NCBI GenBank assembly: GCA_030038115.1
Contig: JASHPM010000527.1
Coordinates: forward strand, 1 to 39,023
Length of the DNA: 39,023 nt
Origin: Acidobacteriaceae bacterium
GTDB lineage: Bacteria > Acidobacteriota > Terriglobia > Terriglobales > Acidobacteriaceae
Direction: 5' to 3'
The first letter of the stretch is position 1. Each line of letters begins with the position of its first letter. Positions 26,079 through 35,790 of this stretch are shown here, piece after piece. Under the pieces are notes generated by a model. That model ran no database searches. It was not told the DNA's origin and worked only from the letters and a program-made list of their open reading frames with translations. Position numbers and translations under genes: made by a program.

Positions 26079-27524
26079 CTAAACGATCTGCACTGCGGCG
26101 AGCGTGGAGACTTTGTCAGCGATCGACTGGGGCTGAAGCGAGCCTGAGGGCTGCTCGATCCGCGCCCATTGTAGGGCGAAATTGCCGAGCGTGGAGCTTT
26201 CGACGGAGCAGCGCATCACCGGCAGACCCGTGGACTCGGCTGTTAACGCATTGAGGTATTTGTTCTGGCTGCCACCGCCGACCACGCAGATGTGGTGCGG
26301 CCGATACGCCGTCATCTGCTCGATCTCGTCGAATAACGTGCCGTAGCGATTCGCCAGGCTGCGAAAGATGAGGTTGGCGTAGTGGGGAGCGGCGTCGCAA
26401 CCGCCGGGCAACGGCGCAAATCCGTGCTGCCTGCGCTGTGCGTTTATGCGCGCCGGCATATCGCCAGGGGGCGGCAGAGCCGGGTCGTCCAGGTCCAGCA
26501 TGTGATCAGGCGCGGGCAGCCGCTGCGCTTCCTCGATCAGGTCCGCGAGGCTCCATCGTCGATCCCGATCCCAGGTGTTCATGCATTGCCGCAGCAGCCA
26601 CATGCCGGCGATGCCGCGATGAAACAGGATGCCGCCACCGGCAGCGCCGAGGTTAGTGAATCCGCGAGCAAAGGCTTCGTGGGTGCGCAGGCTTTTTGCC
26701 AGGGGCACGCCGACCAGGGACCACGTGCCGGAACTGATGTAGGCCCAGTTTCCGGGGCGCTCGGGAATGCCGGCGATGGCCGAAGCCGTATCGTGACAGG
26801 CCGGCGCGATGAGCTGCGTTGCCGCGAGAGCCGGCAGGCAGCGCAGATCGTCGCGTAGTGGCCCAAGTGACGTTCCAGGTGAGACCAGTTTCGGAGCCGC
26901 CGCGATGTCCAGACCCAGAGTCCTGAAGACCTCGCTCGACCACTGGCGGGTTTCGGCATCGATCAGTCCGGTGTGCGTGGCGTTGGTGTATTCCGCGACG
27001 CGCGTAGCGCCGAGCCAGTGCAGGATGTACTCCGGCAGGTTCACCCACGGCGCGGAGTCGGCGATGCCGCTGCGCCGATCCGCCCAGAGCTGATAAATCG
27101 TATTGATCGGCTGAATCTGCACGCCGGTGAGAGCATAAAGCTCCTCCGCGGGAAGGATGGCGTGCACTTCTTCCATCGCGGCCTGGGTGCGCTCGTCGCG
27201 ATAGCAGAATGGAAGCCCGAGGGCTTGACCGGAAGCGTCGAGGCGCACATAATCGACGGCCCAACCGGTCACGCCGATGCCGGCGATGCCATCGGGAGCG
27301 AGGTCCGCACAGGCGCGAAGACCGTGCACCAGTTCATTGCAAATGCGATCGAGATTCCAGCGGAGCCCGGCGGGCCCATGATCCTGGGGGCCGTTTGCGA
27401 AACGGTGAATCATGGAGATCTGTGGAGCAGGTTCGGACCAGCGCAACAAAGAAACCCGGCAGCTCTCCGCGCCGAGGTCAATCGCGACGAGCGTTGGTTT
27501 CTCCGGGTCGGAGCCACTGCTCAC
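26079..27524 (-). CDS. rhaB: Rhamnulokinase
   Basis: FGGY-type kinase: [60 protein letters not shown]. Confidence 0.94.
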   Translation of the reverse strand: MSSGSDPEKPTLVAIDLGAESCRVSLLRWSEPAPQISMIHRFANGPQDHGPAGLRWNLDRICNELVHGLRACADLAPDGIAGIGVTGWAVDYVRLDASGQALGLPFCYRDERTQAAMEEVHAILPAEELYALTGVQIQPINTIYQLWADRRSGIADSAPWVNLPEYILHWLGATRVAEYTNATHTGLIDAETRQWSSEVFRTLGLDIAAAPKLVSPGTSLGPLRDDLRCLPALAATQLIAPACHDTASAIAGIPERPGNWAYISSGTWSLVGVPLAKSLRTHEAFARGFTNLGAAGGGILFHRGIAGMWLLRQCMNTWDRDRRWSLADLIEEAQRLPAPDHMLDLDDPALPPPGDMPARINAQRRQHGFAPLPGGCDAAPHYANLIFRSLANRYGTLFDEIEQMTAYRPHHICVVGGGSQNKYLNALTAESTGLPVMRCSVESSTLGNFALQWARIEQPSGSLQPQSIADKVSTLAAVQIV

Positions 27525-29728
27525 CGCAGGAATGCCTCGGGCAGGCCACCGTCGACGGGAATCAGATGCCCTGTGGTGCAGCGCGTGTGCGGCCCAGCGA
27601 GGAAGAGGATGGCGCGGGCGCAGTCATCCGGTTCGATGGGCTGATGGGTGAGCGTGCGGTTCGCGTAGTAGCTCGCCAGCTGATCGCGCAGCTGGTCGTC
27701 GGTTGCCGATGCGTCGAAGGCGATCCCGTACTTCGTCAGCGACGCGATCACACGGTCGCGGGGAAACATGGTCGAGCCTTTCACAACCGTCGCGGGACTG
27801 ATGCCGTTAACACGCACGTGAGGAGCGAGCGAAACGGCCAGCTCCCGCACCAGATGGCTCAGCGCGGCCTTACTCACGTCGTAAGCTTCGCTGCCGCGCT
27901 TGGGAACCACCGCGTTGGCCGAACTGGTGAGAACCACACTTCCGTCCAGATTTTCGGCGGCGAACAGCTTTGCGGCTTCTTCCGCGAGCAGATAATTGGC
28001 GGTCACGTTGAGGTCGAGGGTCGTCGACCACATGGCATCGCCGATGGCTCCCTGGGGCGAGGAAGGAAAGATTGCCGCAGTGTTGATGAAAATGTCGAGT
28101 CCGCCAAAATGTGCGACCGTATCCCGCATAGCCGCCGCAATCGAGGCGCGATCGCGAATGTCGACAGCCGTGGCCGCGATGGCTTCTTTCCCGGCGCTTG
28201 CGCGCGCCTCCCGCGCCACGGATTCGGCGCCCGCCAGATCGCGGTCGGCGATCATCACATGGGCTCCGCGCTCCGCAGCCAGCAGAGCGGTCGCGCGTCC
28301 AATGCCGCTCGCTCCCCCAACGATCAGTGCGATCCTGCGGCTGAGTTCCTTCTCCGGCGGCTGGCGGCGAATCTTCGCGTCCTCGAGCAGCCAGTACTCG
28401 ATGCGAAACGCCTCCGCGGCGGGCAGCGCCACATAGTTGGTGTAAACCTCGAAGGCTTCGCAAGGCGCGGCGGCTCCAGCCTGCGGCACCGCGGTCACCG
28501 GCGTTTTTCCCGCCAGAGCGCTGGCTCCCTCCATCACGTGAATGGCGTTGGTGTAGAACTCGCCGACGACACGCGACTCGGTCCTGCTCTTGCCAAAGGA
28601 GAACATGCCGATGCCGGGGATGAGTACCACGGTCGGGTTTGGATCGCGCATGGCCGGAGAAGACGGCTCCCTGTGCTTCTGATAGTAGGCAGCGTATTCA
28701 GCACGATAAGTTTCGAGGGATGCCTCGACTTTCTGCTGAAGAGTCGCGGTATCGTCCGCGGCTCGAGCCGGAACAAACAGCGGCCGAATCTTGGTGCGAA
28801 TAAAGTGATCGGGGCAGCTGGTGCCGAGATGCGCGAGAGCCGCGCCATCCTTCGCGTTGACGAAGCGCAGCACATCCGCGGAATCTGTCCAGCTTCCAAT
28901 GAAGCGCTTCTGCTGCGAAACGCGTCCACGGACAAAAGGCAGCAGTTCCAGCGCAATGTTTTTGCGGTCTTCGCGCGGCTGCAGGGCCTGGCCACCGAAG
29001 ATACTCGAGCCCTTACGCTCCACGTGCTCCTGAACGAACTGCCCGAGATGATCGATCATGGTGAGGGTGTTCAGGTAGCATTCGCGCTGTGTTTCTCCCC
29101 ACGTGAAGAGGCCGTGGCCACCCAGCAGGATTCCATCACAGCGCGGATTCTCGCGTACGGCGCGGCGCATCATCATGGCCAGCTCAAAGCCCGGACGCTG
29201 CCACGGCACCCAGACGAGAGAGTGCTCGAAGGCGCGGTTGAACTCCTCCATCTTCTCCCTGCCGTTGCCGGCCGCGGCCATGGCGATAGCCCAGTCCGGG
29301 TGCAGATGATCCACGTGACGAAACGGCAAGAAGCCATGCAGCGGGGTGTCGATGGAGGCGACCGTGGGGTTCACGCCAAACGTGCATAGCGGATACAGGT
29401 CAACGACGGCGTCTTCCTGGGCTACGCCCCTATATTGAGACTCGATCGCCAGCAGCTTGTCGAGGTAGAGCGTGGCAAAGCCGGCGCGCTTGATGCTGCC
29501 CAGATCGCCGCCGCTGCCCTTTACCCACAGCACCTCGGTGGCCTGCCCGGTGAGCGGATCCGGCTGCACGACCTTGGAACTAGTGTTGCCGCCTCCGAAA
29601 TTGGTGATACGCAGGTCGGCTCCAAACAAATTGGAGCGATACCGCAGCAACTCGGGCTCGTCGAGTGTCGCGGCTGCTTTCTCATCCCACAAATCCTGCA
29701 GATAGCGCAGCGCCGTTAGCGTCTTCAT
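27521..29728 (-). CDS. rhaEW: Bifunctional rhamnulose-1-phosphate aldolase / short-chain (lactaldehyde) dehydrogenase
   Basis: N-terminal class II aldolase region (FGGGNTSSK, FRHVDHLHPDWAIAMA, GGHGLFTWGET); C-terminal SDR (LIVGGASGIGRATALLAAERG, YDVSKAAL). Confidence 0.92.
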   Translation of the reverse strand: MKTLTALRYLQDLWDEKAAATLDEPELLRYRSNLFGADLRITNFGGGNTSSKVVQPDPLTGQATEVLWVKGSGGDLGSIKRAGFATLYLDKLLAIESQYRGVAQEDAVVDLYPLCTFGVNPTVASIDTPLHGFLPFRHVDHLHPDWAIAMAAAGNGREKMEEFNRAFEHSLVWVPWQRPGFELAMMMRRAVRENPRCDGILLGGHGLFTWGETQRECYLNTLTMIDHLGQFVQEHVERKGSSIFGGQALQPREDRKNIALELLPFVRGRVSQQKRFIGSWTDSADVLRFVNAKDGAALAHLGTSCPDHFIRTKIRPLFVPARAADDTATLQQKVEASLETYRAEYAAYYQKHREPSSPAMRDPNPTVVLIPGIGMFSFGKSRTESRVVGEFYTNAIHVMEGASALAGKTPVTAVPQAGAAAPCEAFEVYTNYVALPAAEAFRIEYWLLEDAKIRRQPPEKELSRRIALIVGGASGIGRATALLAAERGAHVMIADRDLAGAESVAREARASAGKEAIAATAVDIRDRASIAAAMRDTVAHFGGLDIFINTAAIFPSSPQGAIGDAMWSTTLDLNVTANYLLAEEAAKLFAAENLDGSVVLTSSANAVVPKRGSEAYDVSKAALSHLVRELAVSLAPHVRVNGISPATVVKGSTMFPRDRVIASLTKYGIAFDASATDDQLRDQLASYYANRTLTHQPIEPDDCARAILFLAGPHTRCTTGHLIPVDGGLPEAFLR

Positions 29729-29889
29729 CGATTCACCGTCCCAAATCATGGCATAGCGAGTATCAATAGGGCGACAGTTTCAGAATATTGCATCCGCGAT
29801 CCGGATCACTCCCATTCGCGTTGGGAATCGAATCATCGGGCGGCTGCGACTTGTTTCAATCCGGAAACCCGTGATGCGACTTTGAAACC

Positions 29890-31068
29890 TCAGGCGTAGG
29901 TGGCCACCGAGCGCGCATTCCGCTCCCGGCGCTCGCTCCGGATGCGCTCCACATAGCCGCTGGAGCGCAAAGCAGCGAGTGGGTCCTGCGGAAGCCCCCG
30001 GGAGGCCCGCCAGGCCTGCACCAGGGGCCGCACGTCGAACCAGAACGCATCCCGCAGGCACTCCTCTGCTTCCACCAGGCGGCATTCGTCCTGCAGGGTC
30101 GCCAAACGTTTGCGGTCAACCAGCGCGGCTTTCGCAAAAATCTCCTGTGCCGTGCAGACGGTCTGCACCATGGCTTCCACCTTGCCCTTCAGATTGTGGC
30201 TCTGGTCAATCATGAAGGCCGTACTGGCCATGGCGGAGTTGTCGGAAAGGATTTCGTGAAAAATTCGGAAGATCTGATATGGATCGATGGAGCCCAGGGT
30301 CAGGTCATCGTCGGCATAGCGGCGATCATTGAAGTGAAATCCGCCCAGCATTCTCTCCCGCAGCAGCCACGCGACGATCTGCTCGATATTCTGGCCCTGA
30401 TAATGGTGGCCGGTGTCCACCAGCACGCAGGCTTTGGGTCCCGCCTGCCGCGCCATCAGCAGGGACATGCCCCAGTCCGCAAGGTCAGTATGGTAAAACG
30501 CCGGCTCGAAGGGCTTGTACTCCACCAGCAGGCGCTGATCGTCAGCCAGCTTGCTGTGCACCTCGGCGAGCGCCTCGGCCATCCATTCGATGCGGCGTCG
30601 AATGCTCTGCGTGCCGGGGTAATTGGAACCGTCGGCCAGCCACAGCGACACGTCGCGCGAACGCAGCAACTTCGCGATTGCCACTGACTCCAGCACATGC
30701 TCGATTGCCACTCTGCGCACTGCGGGATCGGGATTGCAGATCGATCCAAATTTGTAGGCCCGATTCTCGAAGAGATTGGGATTGATCGAACCGGCGCGGA
30801 TACCATGCTGCGTTTCCAGGTCCTGAATTTTCTGCGTGTCGCGAAGTCCCCCAGGCAAATCCCAGGCAACGTGCAGGGCGAGGGTCGGTGCGGCGCCCGT
30901 TAATGCGTGGACCTGCGCCGCGTCGGCAAACTTCTCCTCGATGGTGGCCGCAGCCTCGGGCTGCAGGAACTTGCCGAAGCGCGTTCCGGTATTGGCGAAT
31001 CCCCAGGAGGGCAGCTCAATCCGCAGCGAATTCAGCGCCAGATCGACCTGGTTTTGGTGCGCGCTCAA
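29890..31068 (-). CDS. rhaI: L-rhamnose isomerase
   Basis: ELPSWGFANTGTRFGKF..., CVLVDTGHHYQGQNIEQIVAWLLRERMLGGFHFNDRRYADDDLT; position in the rha cluster. Confidence 0.92.
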   Translation of the reverse strand: MSAHQNQVDLALNSLRIELPSWGFANTGTRFGKFLQPEAAATIEEKFADAAQVHALTGAAPTLALHVAWDLPGGLRDTQKIQDLETQHGIRAGSINPNLFENRAYKFGSICNPDPAVRRVAIEHVLESVAIAKLLRSRDVSLWLADGSNYPGTQSIRRRIEWMAEALAEVHSKLADDQRLLVEYKPFEPAFYHTDLADWGMSLLMARQAGPKACVLVDTGHHYQGQNIEQIVAWLLRERMLGGFHFNDRRYADDDLTLGSIDPYQIFRIFHEILSDNSAMASTAFMIDQSHNLKGKVEAMVQTVCTAQEIFAKAALVDRKRLATLQDECRLVEAEECLRDAFWFDVRPLVQAWRASRGLPQDPLAALRSSGYVERIRSERRERNARSVATYA

Positions 31069-31227
31069 CGCCGAATTCTCCCCATTAAAAAAAGCTCCCA
31101 GCTAGAATTTCGAGGAAGTGCCATCCTACTGCCCGGAAAATGGACGCGTCAAAGGAGAATTGCGTGATTGTCGAAGCGTATCTCGCCGGGGCCGGGATGG
31201 CGGGAAGAAGGCGAGGAGTTATCAAAC

Positions 31228-31548
31228 ATGACGCGTGTGTGCTTTCTGCTGAAAGTCCGCGCTGAGAGGATCGAGGAGTACAAGCGCCGTCACCACCAGG
31301 TCTGGCCGGAGATGCTGGATGCACTGCGGGCGGCCGGCTGGCATAACTACTCGCTCTTCCTGCGTCCCGACGGTCTTCTTGTCGGCTACCTGGAGACGCC
31401 GAACTTCGAGCAGGCGCGCGCCCGCATGAAGGAGCATCCGGTGAATGCGCGATGGCAGGCGGAGATGGCGCCATTCTTCGAGTCGCTGGAACAGGGAGCC
31501 GCTGACGCAAGCATGGCGCCGCTCGAAGAAGTGTTTCATCTCGACTGA
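31228..31548 (+). CDS. rhaM: L-rhamnose mutarotase
   Basis: MTRVCFLLKVRAERIEEYKRRHHQVWPEMLDALRAAGWHNYSLFLRPDGLLVGYLETP; RBS-like GAGGAG before ATG at 31228. Confidence 0.93.
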   Translation: MTRVCFLLKVRAERIEEYKRRHHQVWPEMLDALRAAGWHNYSLFLRPDGLLVGYLETPNFEQARARMKEHPVNARWQAEMAPFFESLEQGAADASMAPLEEVFHLD

Positions 31549-31588
31549 TGCCTGGCGCAGCCCATTCCTCGTTCGAGTATCCGAGTGT

Positions 31589-32866
31589 TCATTCCGAACC
31601 GGCCTCTCCTGCGGTTTTCCGCGCATGCGCGGGGTGGTGGGAAAGCTCCTGGACCTGTGCTCCGGCCAGCAGAAACGCGCCGACGCCGTAGGTGTAGCTC
31701 GACGACGGCAGATAATGCGCGGGCGCCGCGCCGGTCTGCTGAATGTTTCCTAGCCGTCCATCCGCATAGATCTGTTCAACAAGCCCGCGCCATGCTTTCG
31801 CGATCACCGGCATATACGTCGCGCGATCGAGCACGCCGCGATTCACACCCCATGCCAGCGCGAAGGCGATCAGCGCGGATCCCGAGGTCTCGGGTTGTGG
31901 ATAGTCGGTTGGGTCGAGCAGGTCCGAGTGCCAAAGGCCGCTCCGCGCATCCTGGAGAGCAAGGACGGCTGTGGCCATTTCCCGTAGCTGCGCCACATAT
32001 CTTTCGCGACTCGGATAGTCCCTCGGCAAGTACTCAAGCGTGCGCGCGATGCCGCCCATGACCCATCCATTGCCGCGGGACCAAAAGATCGGATTGCCGC
32101 GCTCGTCGGTCTTATGCGGGAAAGTGATGTCGCGGAAATAGAGATGACGCTGCGGGTCATAGAGCAGGTCCGATGTCTCCCACCAGTGCTTGTCGACGTA
32201 ATCCAGATACTTCGCATCGTGCGTCGCCGCATACATCCGCGACCACACCGGAGGCGCCATAAACAGCGCGTCGCACCACCACCAGGGAATCTGCGCCTGC
32301 CCCGGCGGAATCGGGGCAGTGCCGCCGGAGAGCAGGTCGTCGAGTGCCGCACGGGTCGGCGCAATCTTCTCCGGCGCCGGCTGCAGCAAATACAGCTCGA
32401 GGAAGGTCTGTCCGACGCTCTGATCGTCAGCGTTTGGATGTTCGGAACGGAGCTGCCACTGAAACTTCTCCGCCATCGCCTCCATCGCATCGCGATACCG
32501 GGGATCATCAAGTCCGGGAGACGCAGCCATGAAGCCGGTGTACAGAACACTCCACGTCCAGATGCGATCGAAATAAGGCTGCGACCAGCTCAGTTCCCAG
32601 TCCGCGACTTTGCGCATGGCGGCGCGAACGTCGGCGGGACGCAGGGATCCCGACAGCTTCGCCTTCGGCCCGGGATTCGCGGGAGCATCGCCGAAATGCC
32701 GGGCGATATCGCCATCGATGCCCTTCTGGTCCTGTGGCGAGATGGCTTGCGTGCCGGACGGCGGAGCGGTTGTCGATGTTTGCGCGAGCAGCGGAAAAGC
32801 AGCGATCAGGAGGCACGGGGCGAATTTCAGGAGGCGCGGGGCGAATTTGCGAATCACAGTTCTCAT
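31589..32866 (-). CDS. Glycoside hydrolase family 105 (unsaturated rhamnogalacturonyl hydrolase-like), secreted
   Basis: FWSRGNGWVMGGIARTLEYLP, SGLWHSDLLDPTDYPQPETSGSALIAFALAWGVNRGVL; signal peptide from 32866. Confidence 0.92.
   Translation of the reverse strand: MRTVIRKFAPRLLKFAPCLLIAAFPLLAQTSTTAPPSGTQAISPQDQKGIDGDIARHFGDAPANPGPKAKLSGSLRPADVRAAMRKVADWELSWSQPYFDRIWTWSVLYTGFMAASPGLDDPRYRDAMEAMAEKFQWQLRSEHPNADDQSVGQTFLELYLLQPAPEKIAPTRAALDDLLSGGTAPIPPGQAQIPWWWCDALFMAPPVWSRMYAATHDAKYLDYVDKHWWETSDLLYDPQRHLYFRDITFPHKTDERGNPIFWSRGNGWVMGGIARTLEYLPRDYPSRERYVAQLREMATAVLALQDARSGLWHSDLLDPTDYPQPETSGSALIAFALAWGVNRGVLDRATYMPVIAKAWRGLVEQIYADGRLGNIQQTGAAPAHYLPSSSYTYGVGAFLLAGAQVQELSHHPAHARKTAGEAGSE
32807..32848. 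repeat. Tandem 21-bp in-frame duplication inside the GH105 signal peptide
   Basis: caggaggcRcggggcgaattt at 32807-32827 and 32828-32848 (20/21 identical), encoding KFAPRLL-KFAPCLL. Confidence 0.9.
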
Positions 32867-32880
32867 CCTTCGGTGGAATT

Positions 32881-35670
32881 TCACTGATGCGGTCTTGCTT
32901 CCTCGCCAGAGTTCCCGGCCGGCGCGATGCGCAGCGGGCCCAGGATCCCCGAGGGCAGCGGAACGAGGTGATCCATATCCTGCGGCGTGAAACGCTGGCC
33001 ATAACGTAGCCAGAGCAGCCGGTAGTCCTTCGGCGCGCGCCCCGCCAGCTCGTTGATGGCAGTGTTGGCGACGACAATCTTCAGTTCGTTGGGGCCTGTG
33101 TGCAGAAACTGCCCGATGTCCAGAGTGAAGGGCGGATGCCACACCGATCCCGCCCGTGTCCCGTTGACGTAGACGATCGCCGCATCGCGCAGCGGTGCGT
33201 CAAGCCAGGTGCGCATGCCGGGCAGATTGAGCTTTGTGCGCTGAACCGGCGCACCGACGCCGAAATCGAGGATCGCCGCACCGGCGTGCGCGACAGCCTC
33301 CGGAATCTCCACGATCCGGGTATAGGTCACGGTGCCGGAGTAGTACAAAGTGGGCTGGTCATCGCTCCAGGAATGCAGCGTCCGCATGGTTTCGCTGAAA
33401 CCTGTCTTGTCAAAGGTAACTTTCCAGTTGTGGGCGAGATCTATGGGCGCGAAATGTGTAGCTGTGTCCGTTACTGTATCCGCTGCCAGAACGCTGTCGG
33501 AGAAAACCACCACGCGCGATTCATAGGGAGCAAGGTCCAGGTTGAGCACCGGTCTGTTGCCGGCGCTGGAAACTTTTCCGCTGAATGGGTCCCACCACCC
33601 GGCCTCGCGTTTCGATGTGCGGAATGTGGCATTGAATCGATGGGGGCGATTGTCCGTGTTCGCGATGAAATAGATGTCCGCGTCCGCAAGCCGCCGATGG
33701 ATGAAGCTCACCTCCGGAGTGACTGGATCCAGAGCAACATCCGGTTGCAGAAAGCTGGCTATGACTGCGCCGAGTTCGGAAGTCTTCTCGACCAGCTTTG
33801 TATTCTTCGCGTCGGGTGCAAACAATGCGCGGGAAATTTGCTGGACGTGCGCACTGTCGCGCGGCGACTCCAGAAATCCTGGCGCGCGGGAGGGCAGACT
33901 TTTTGTCGCGAGAACCACCCCTCCGTTGCGCGCATAATCCTCGATCTTTCGATACGTGGCCAGCGGCAGGCGCTCGATATTGGGGATTACTAACACCGGG
34001 TAGTGAATGCCTACGCGGTCGATCGCTGCCGAGTCGATGAAGTCGAAGTTATACCCCGAATCGAGAATCGCGGGGACGAGGTCCGGCCCCAGCAGGTTCG
34101 GCATCTGATCGCTTACGGTTGCCTCACCCAGTCTGAAGCGTGCCTGGGCGTCCTCCTCCGGCAGAAGCACGGCAATGTCATTGGCGGGCTTGCCCTGACG
34201 CAGCAGCCAGCTCATCCTTGTCATATACTCTGTCACGTCAGGCATCACCACCCACCAGGGATTGTGGCTGTTGAAGACCGCCGCGGCATAAAACGACCAG
34301 CCCGGTTCGCCTGCGGAAGGCGGCGAGTAAGGCCATCCGTGGCCCATCAGCTGGTTGATGCCCTGCAGAAAAAAGGTGTCCGCCTCGGCTTTCATGTCGA
34401 GCGGCGTCGCGCGAAAGGGCGGCGAATGTAGCCAGGTCCAGGTTTCCGACGAGGTCACCGGCCGCCCATAGACGTGGCTCGCCGACGTGGCCCAGCGCGT
34501 GTAGGAGAATGGCCCGTGCCACTGCGAGCCTTCACCCTCGGGCAGATCGACGCGCGCGTTGCTGGAGAGCGTGACCGCGGGGATGCCGTAGCTCTGCGAG
34601 CGAAACAGGGTGTGGTGCGTGCGCGCCCACGCATTGATCGCCGCCAAATAGTTCTCGTCGATCAGCTCAGCCAGCGTGCGTCCCCAGTCGTAGCGCAGGT
34701 CCGCGGCTTCCGGCGTGGTCCCGGCAATCAGTTCCGGAAGATGCGGTGTTAAATCGTAACCGCGGCGGTTGCGAAACTCGCTGAGAAAGGCCGGCGTCCA
34801 GTCCGATTCGTACACCTCAAGGCTGTCGCTGAAGACCGAGTAGGGCGGATGATCGCCAAAGGCCCGGACCAGAGGTTCAGCCACATTCTTCAGGTGGTCC
34901 TGAGCCGCGGATGCGCTGAAGTGGTCGATAACGAACCCTTCGGCGCCGTTGGCGGAGCGTTTCACCTGCTGCCCGGTGCGGCTCGAGATAAAGAACAATG
35001 CGACCTGTGGTCCGGTGAGCCCCGAAGGCAACTCCAGGCGGCCTTCCCTTATGTTCTCGACGGGCCGTGCGTGCTCGGCGTCGTAGTGGTCGGTTGTTCC
35101 GGTCGTGACGAACGCTGCCAACACGGTTTCGCCGTTCTCGGTCGATGGCATAGCGACTGAGGTTTCATCCGAGGAGACAGGAATGGCCACGACGCGCAAG
35201 CGTCCAGCCGACTCCGTTACAGGAACCCACGCTCCGCCGTATGGCCATCCGCTGCCAAGCGTGATGCTCACGCGCATGCCGAGATCGTGGCCGGTATTGG
35301 CAGCGAAGCTGACCATGCTCAGAAACTCCGGAGACAGGAATTTCATATTCCGAAACCCTGTCTGCGGATCGTCGAGCGCCAGAGGGTAAACAGGCTGAAT
35401 CTCCACACCGCCGATGCCCCCTGCTTTCATTGTCCGCATCTCGCGGGCGAGTTCGTCTCGCTCGACCGCCGGGCCAAACCACCACCAGCGCATCATCGGG
35501 CGAGCGTCCGGAGGGGGCGATGCGAAAGTGCGGCGCAGCGCAGCGAGCGAGCCAGGCGGCGATGAAACAGGAGAAGACGCCGGTGCAGGCGGCTTTTGTG
35601 CCGGGGCACCGGGAGCAAGCGCGAGGCCGAGCGCCATCACGCCAGGCAGCGACCTGGACAAGCGAATCAT
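32881..35670 (-). CDS. Glycoside hydrolase family 106-like (alpha-L-rhamnosidase), secreted
   Basis: RPMMRWWWFGPAVERDELAREMRTMKAGGIGGVEIQPVYPLALDD..., C-terminal jelly-roll-like region; signal peptide from M at 35670. Confidence 0.9.
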   Translation of the reverse strand: MIRLSRSLPGVMALGLALAPGAPAQKPPAPASSPVSSPPGSLAALRRTFASPPPDARPMMRWWWFGPAVERDELAREMRTMKAGGIGGVEIQPVYPLALDDPQTGFRNMKFLSPEFLSMVSFAANTGHDLGMRVSITLGSGWPYGGAWVPVTESAGRLRVVAIPVSSDETSVAMPSTENGETVLAAFVTTGTTDHYDAEHARPVENIREGRLELPSGLTGPQVALFFISSRTGQQVKRSANGAEGFVIDHFSASAAQDHLKNVAEPLVRAFGDHPPYSVFSDSLEVYESDWTPAFLSEFRNRRGYDLTPHLPELIAGTTPEAADLRYDWGRTLAELIDENYLAAINAWARTHHTLFRSQSYGIPAVTLSSNARVDLPEGEGSQWHGPFSYTRWATSASHVYGRPVTSSETWTWLHSPPFRATPLDMKAEADTFFLQGINQLMGHGWPYSPPSAGEPGWSFYAAAVFNSHNPWWVVMPDVTEYMTRMSWLLRQGKPANDIAVLLPEEDAQARFRLGEATVSDQMPNLLGPDLVPAILDSGYNFDFIDSAAIDRVGIHYPVLVIPNIERLPLATYRKIEDYARNGGVVLATKSLPSRAPGFLESPRDSAHVQQISRALFAPDAKNTKLVEKTSELGAVIASFLQPDVALDPVTPEVSFIHRRLADADIYFIANTDNRPHRFNATFRTSKREAGWWDPFSGKVSSAGNRPVLNLDLAPYESRVVVFSDSVLAADTVTDTATHFAPIDLAHNWKVTFDKTGFSETMRTLHSWSDDQPTLYYSGTVTYTRIVEIPEAVAHAGAAILDFGVGAPVQRTKLNLPGMRTWLDAPLRDAAIVYVNGTRAGSVWHPPFTLDIGQFLHTGPNELKIVVANTAINELAGRAPKDYRLLWLRYGQRFTPQDMDHLVPLPSGILGPLRIAPAGNSGEEARPHQ

Positions 35671-35790
35671 GGATGCGGCAATGCTCCGACAGGGGACCAT
35701 CCTACGCTGGGCGCGGTCGCGGATTCACCTGGAGCCCGCAAGCAACGACGTGCGGCGTTCGCTGCCGGTGCTGAGACAATTTGCGGCCGA

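Noticed and set aside
27209-29389. 726-aa plus-strand ORF
   Set aside because: Mirror of the rhaB/rhaEW coding region; low-complexity Arg/His composition without family motifs.
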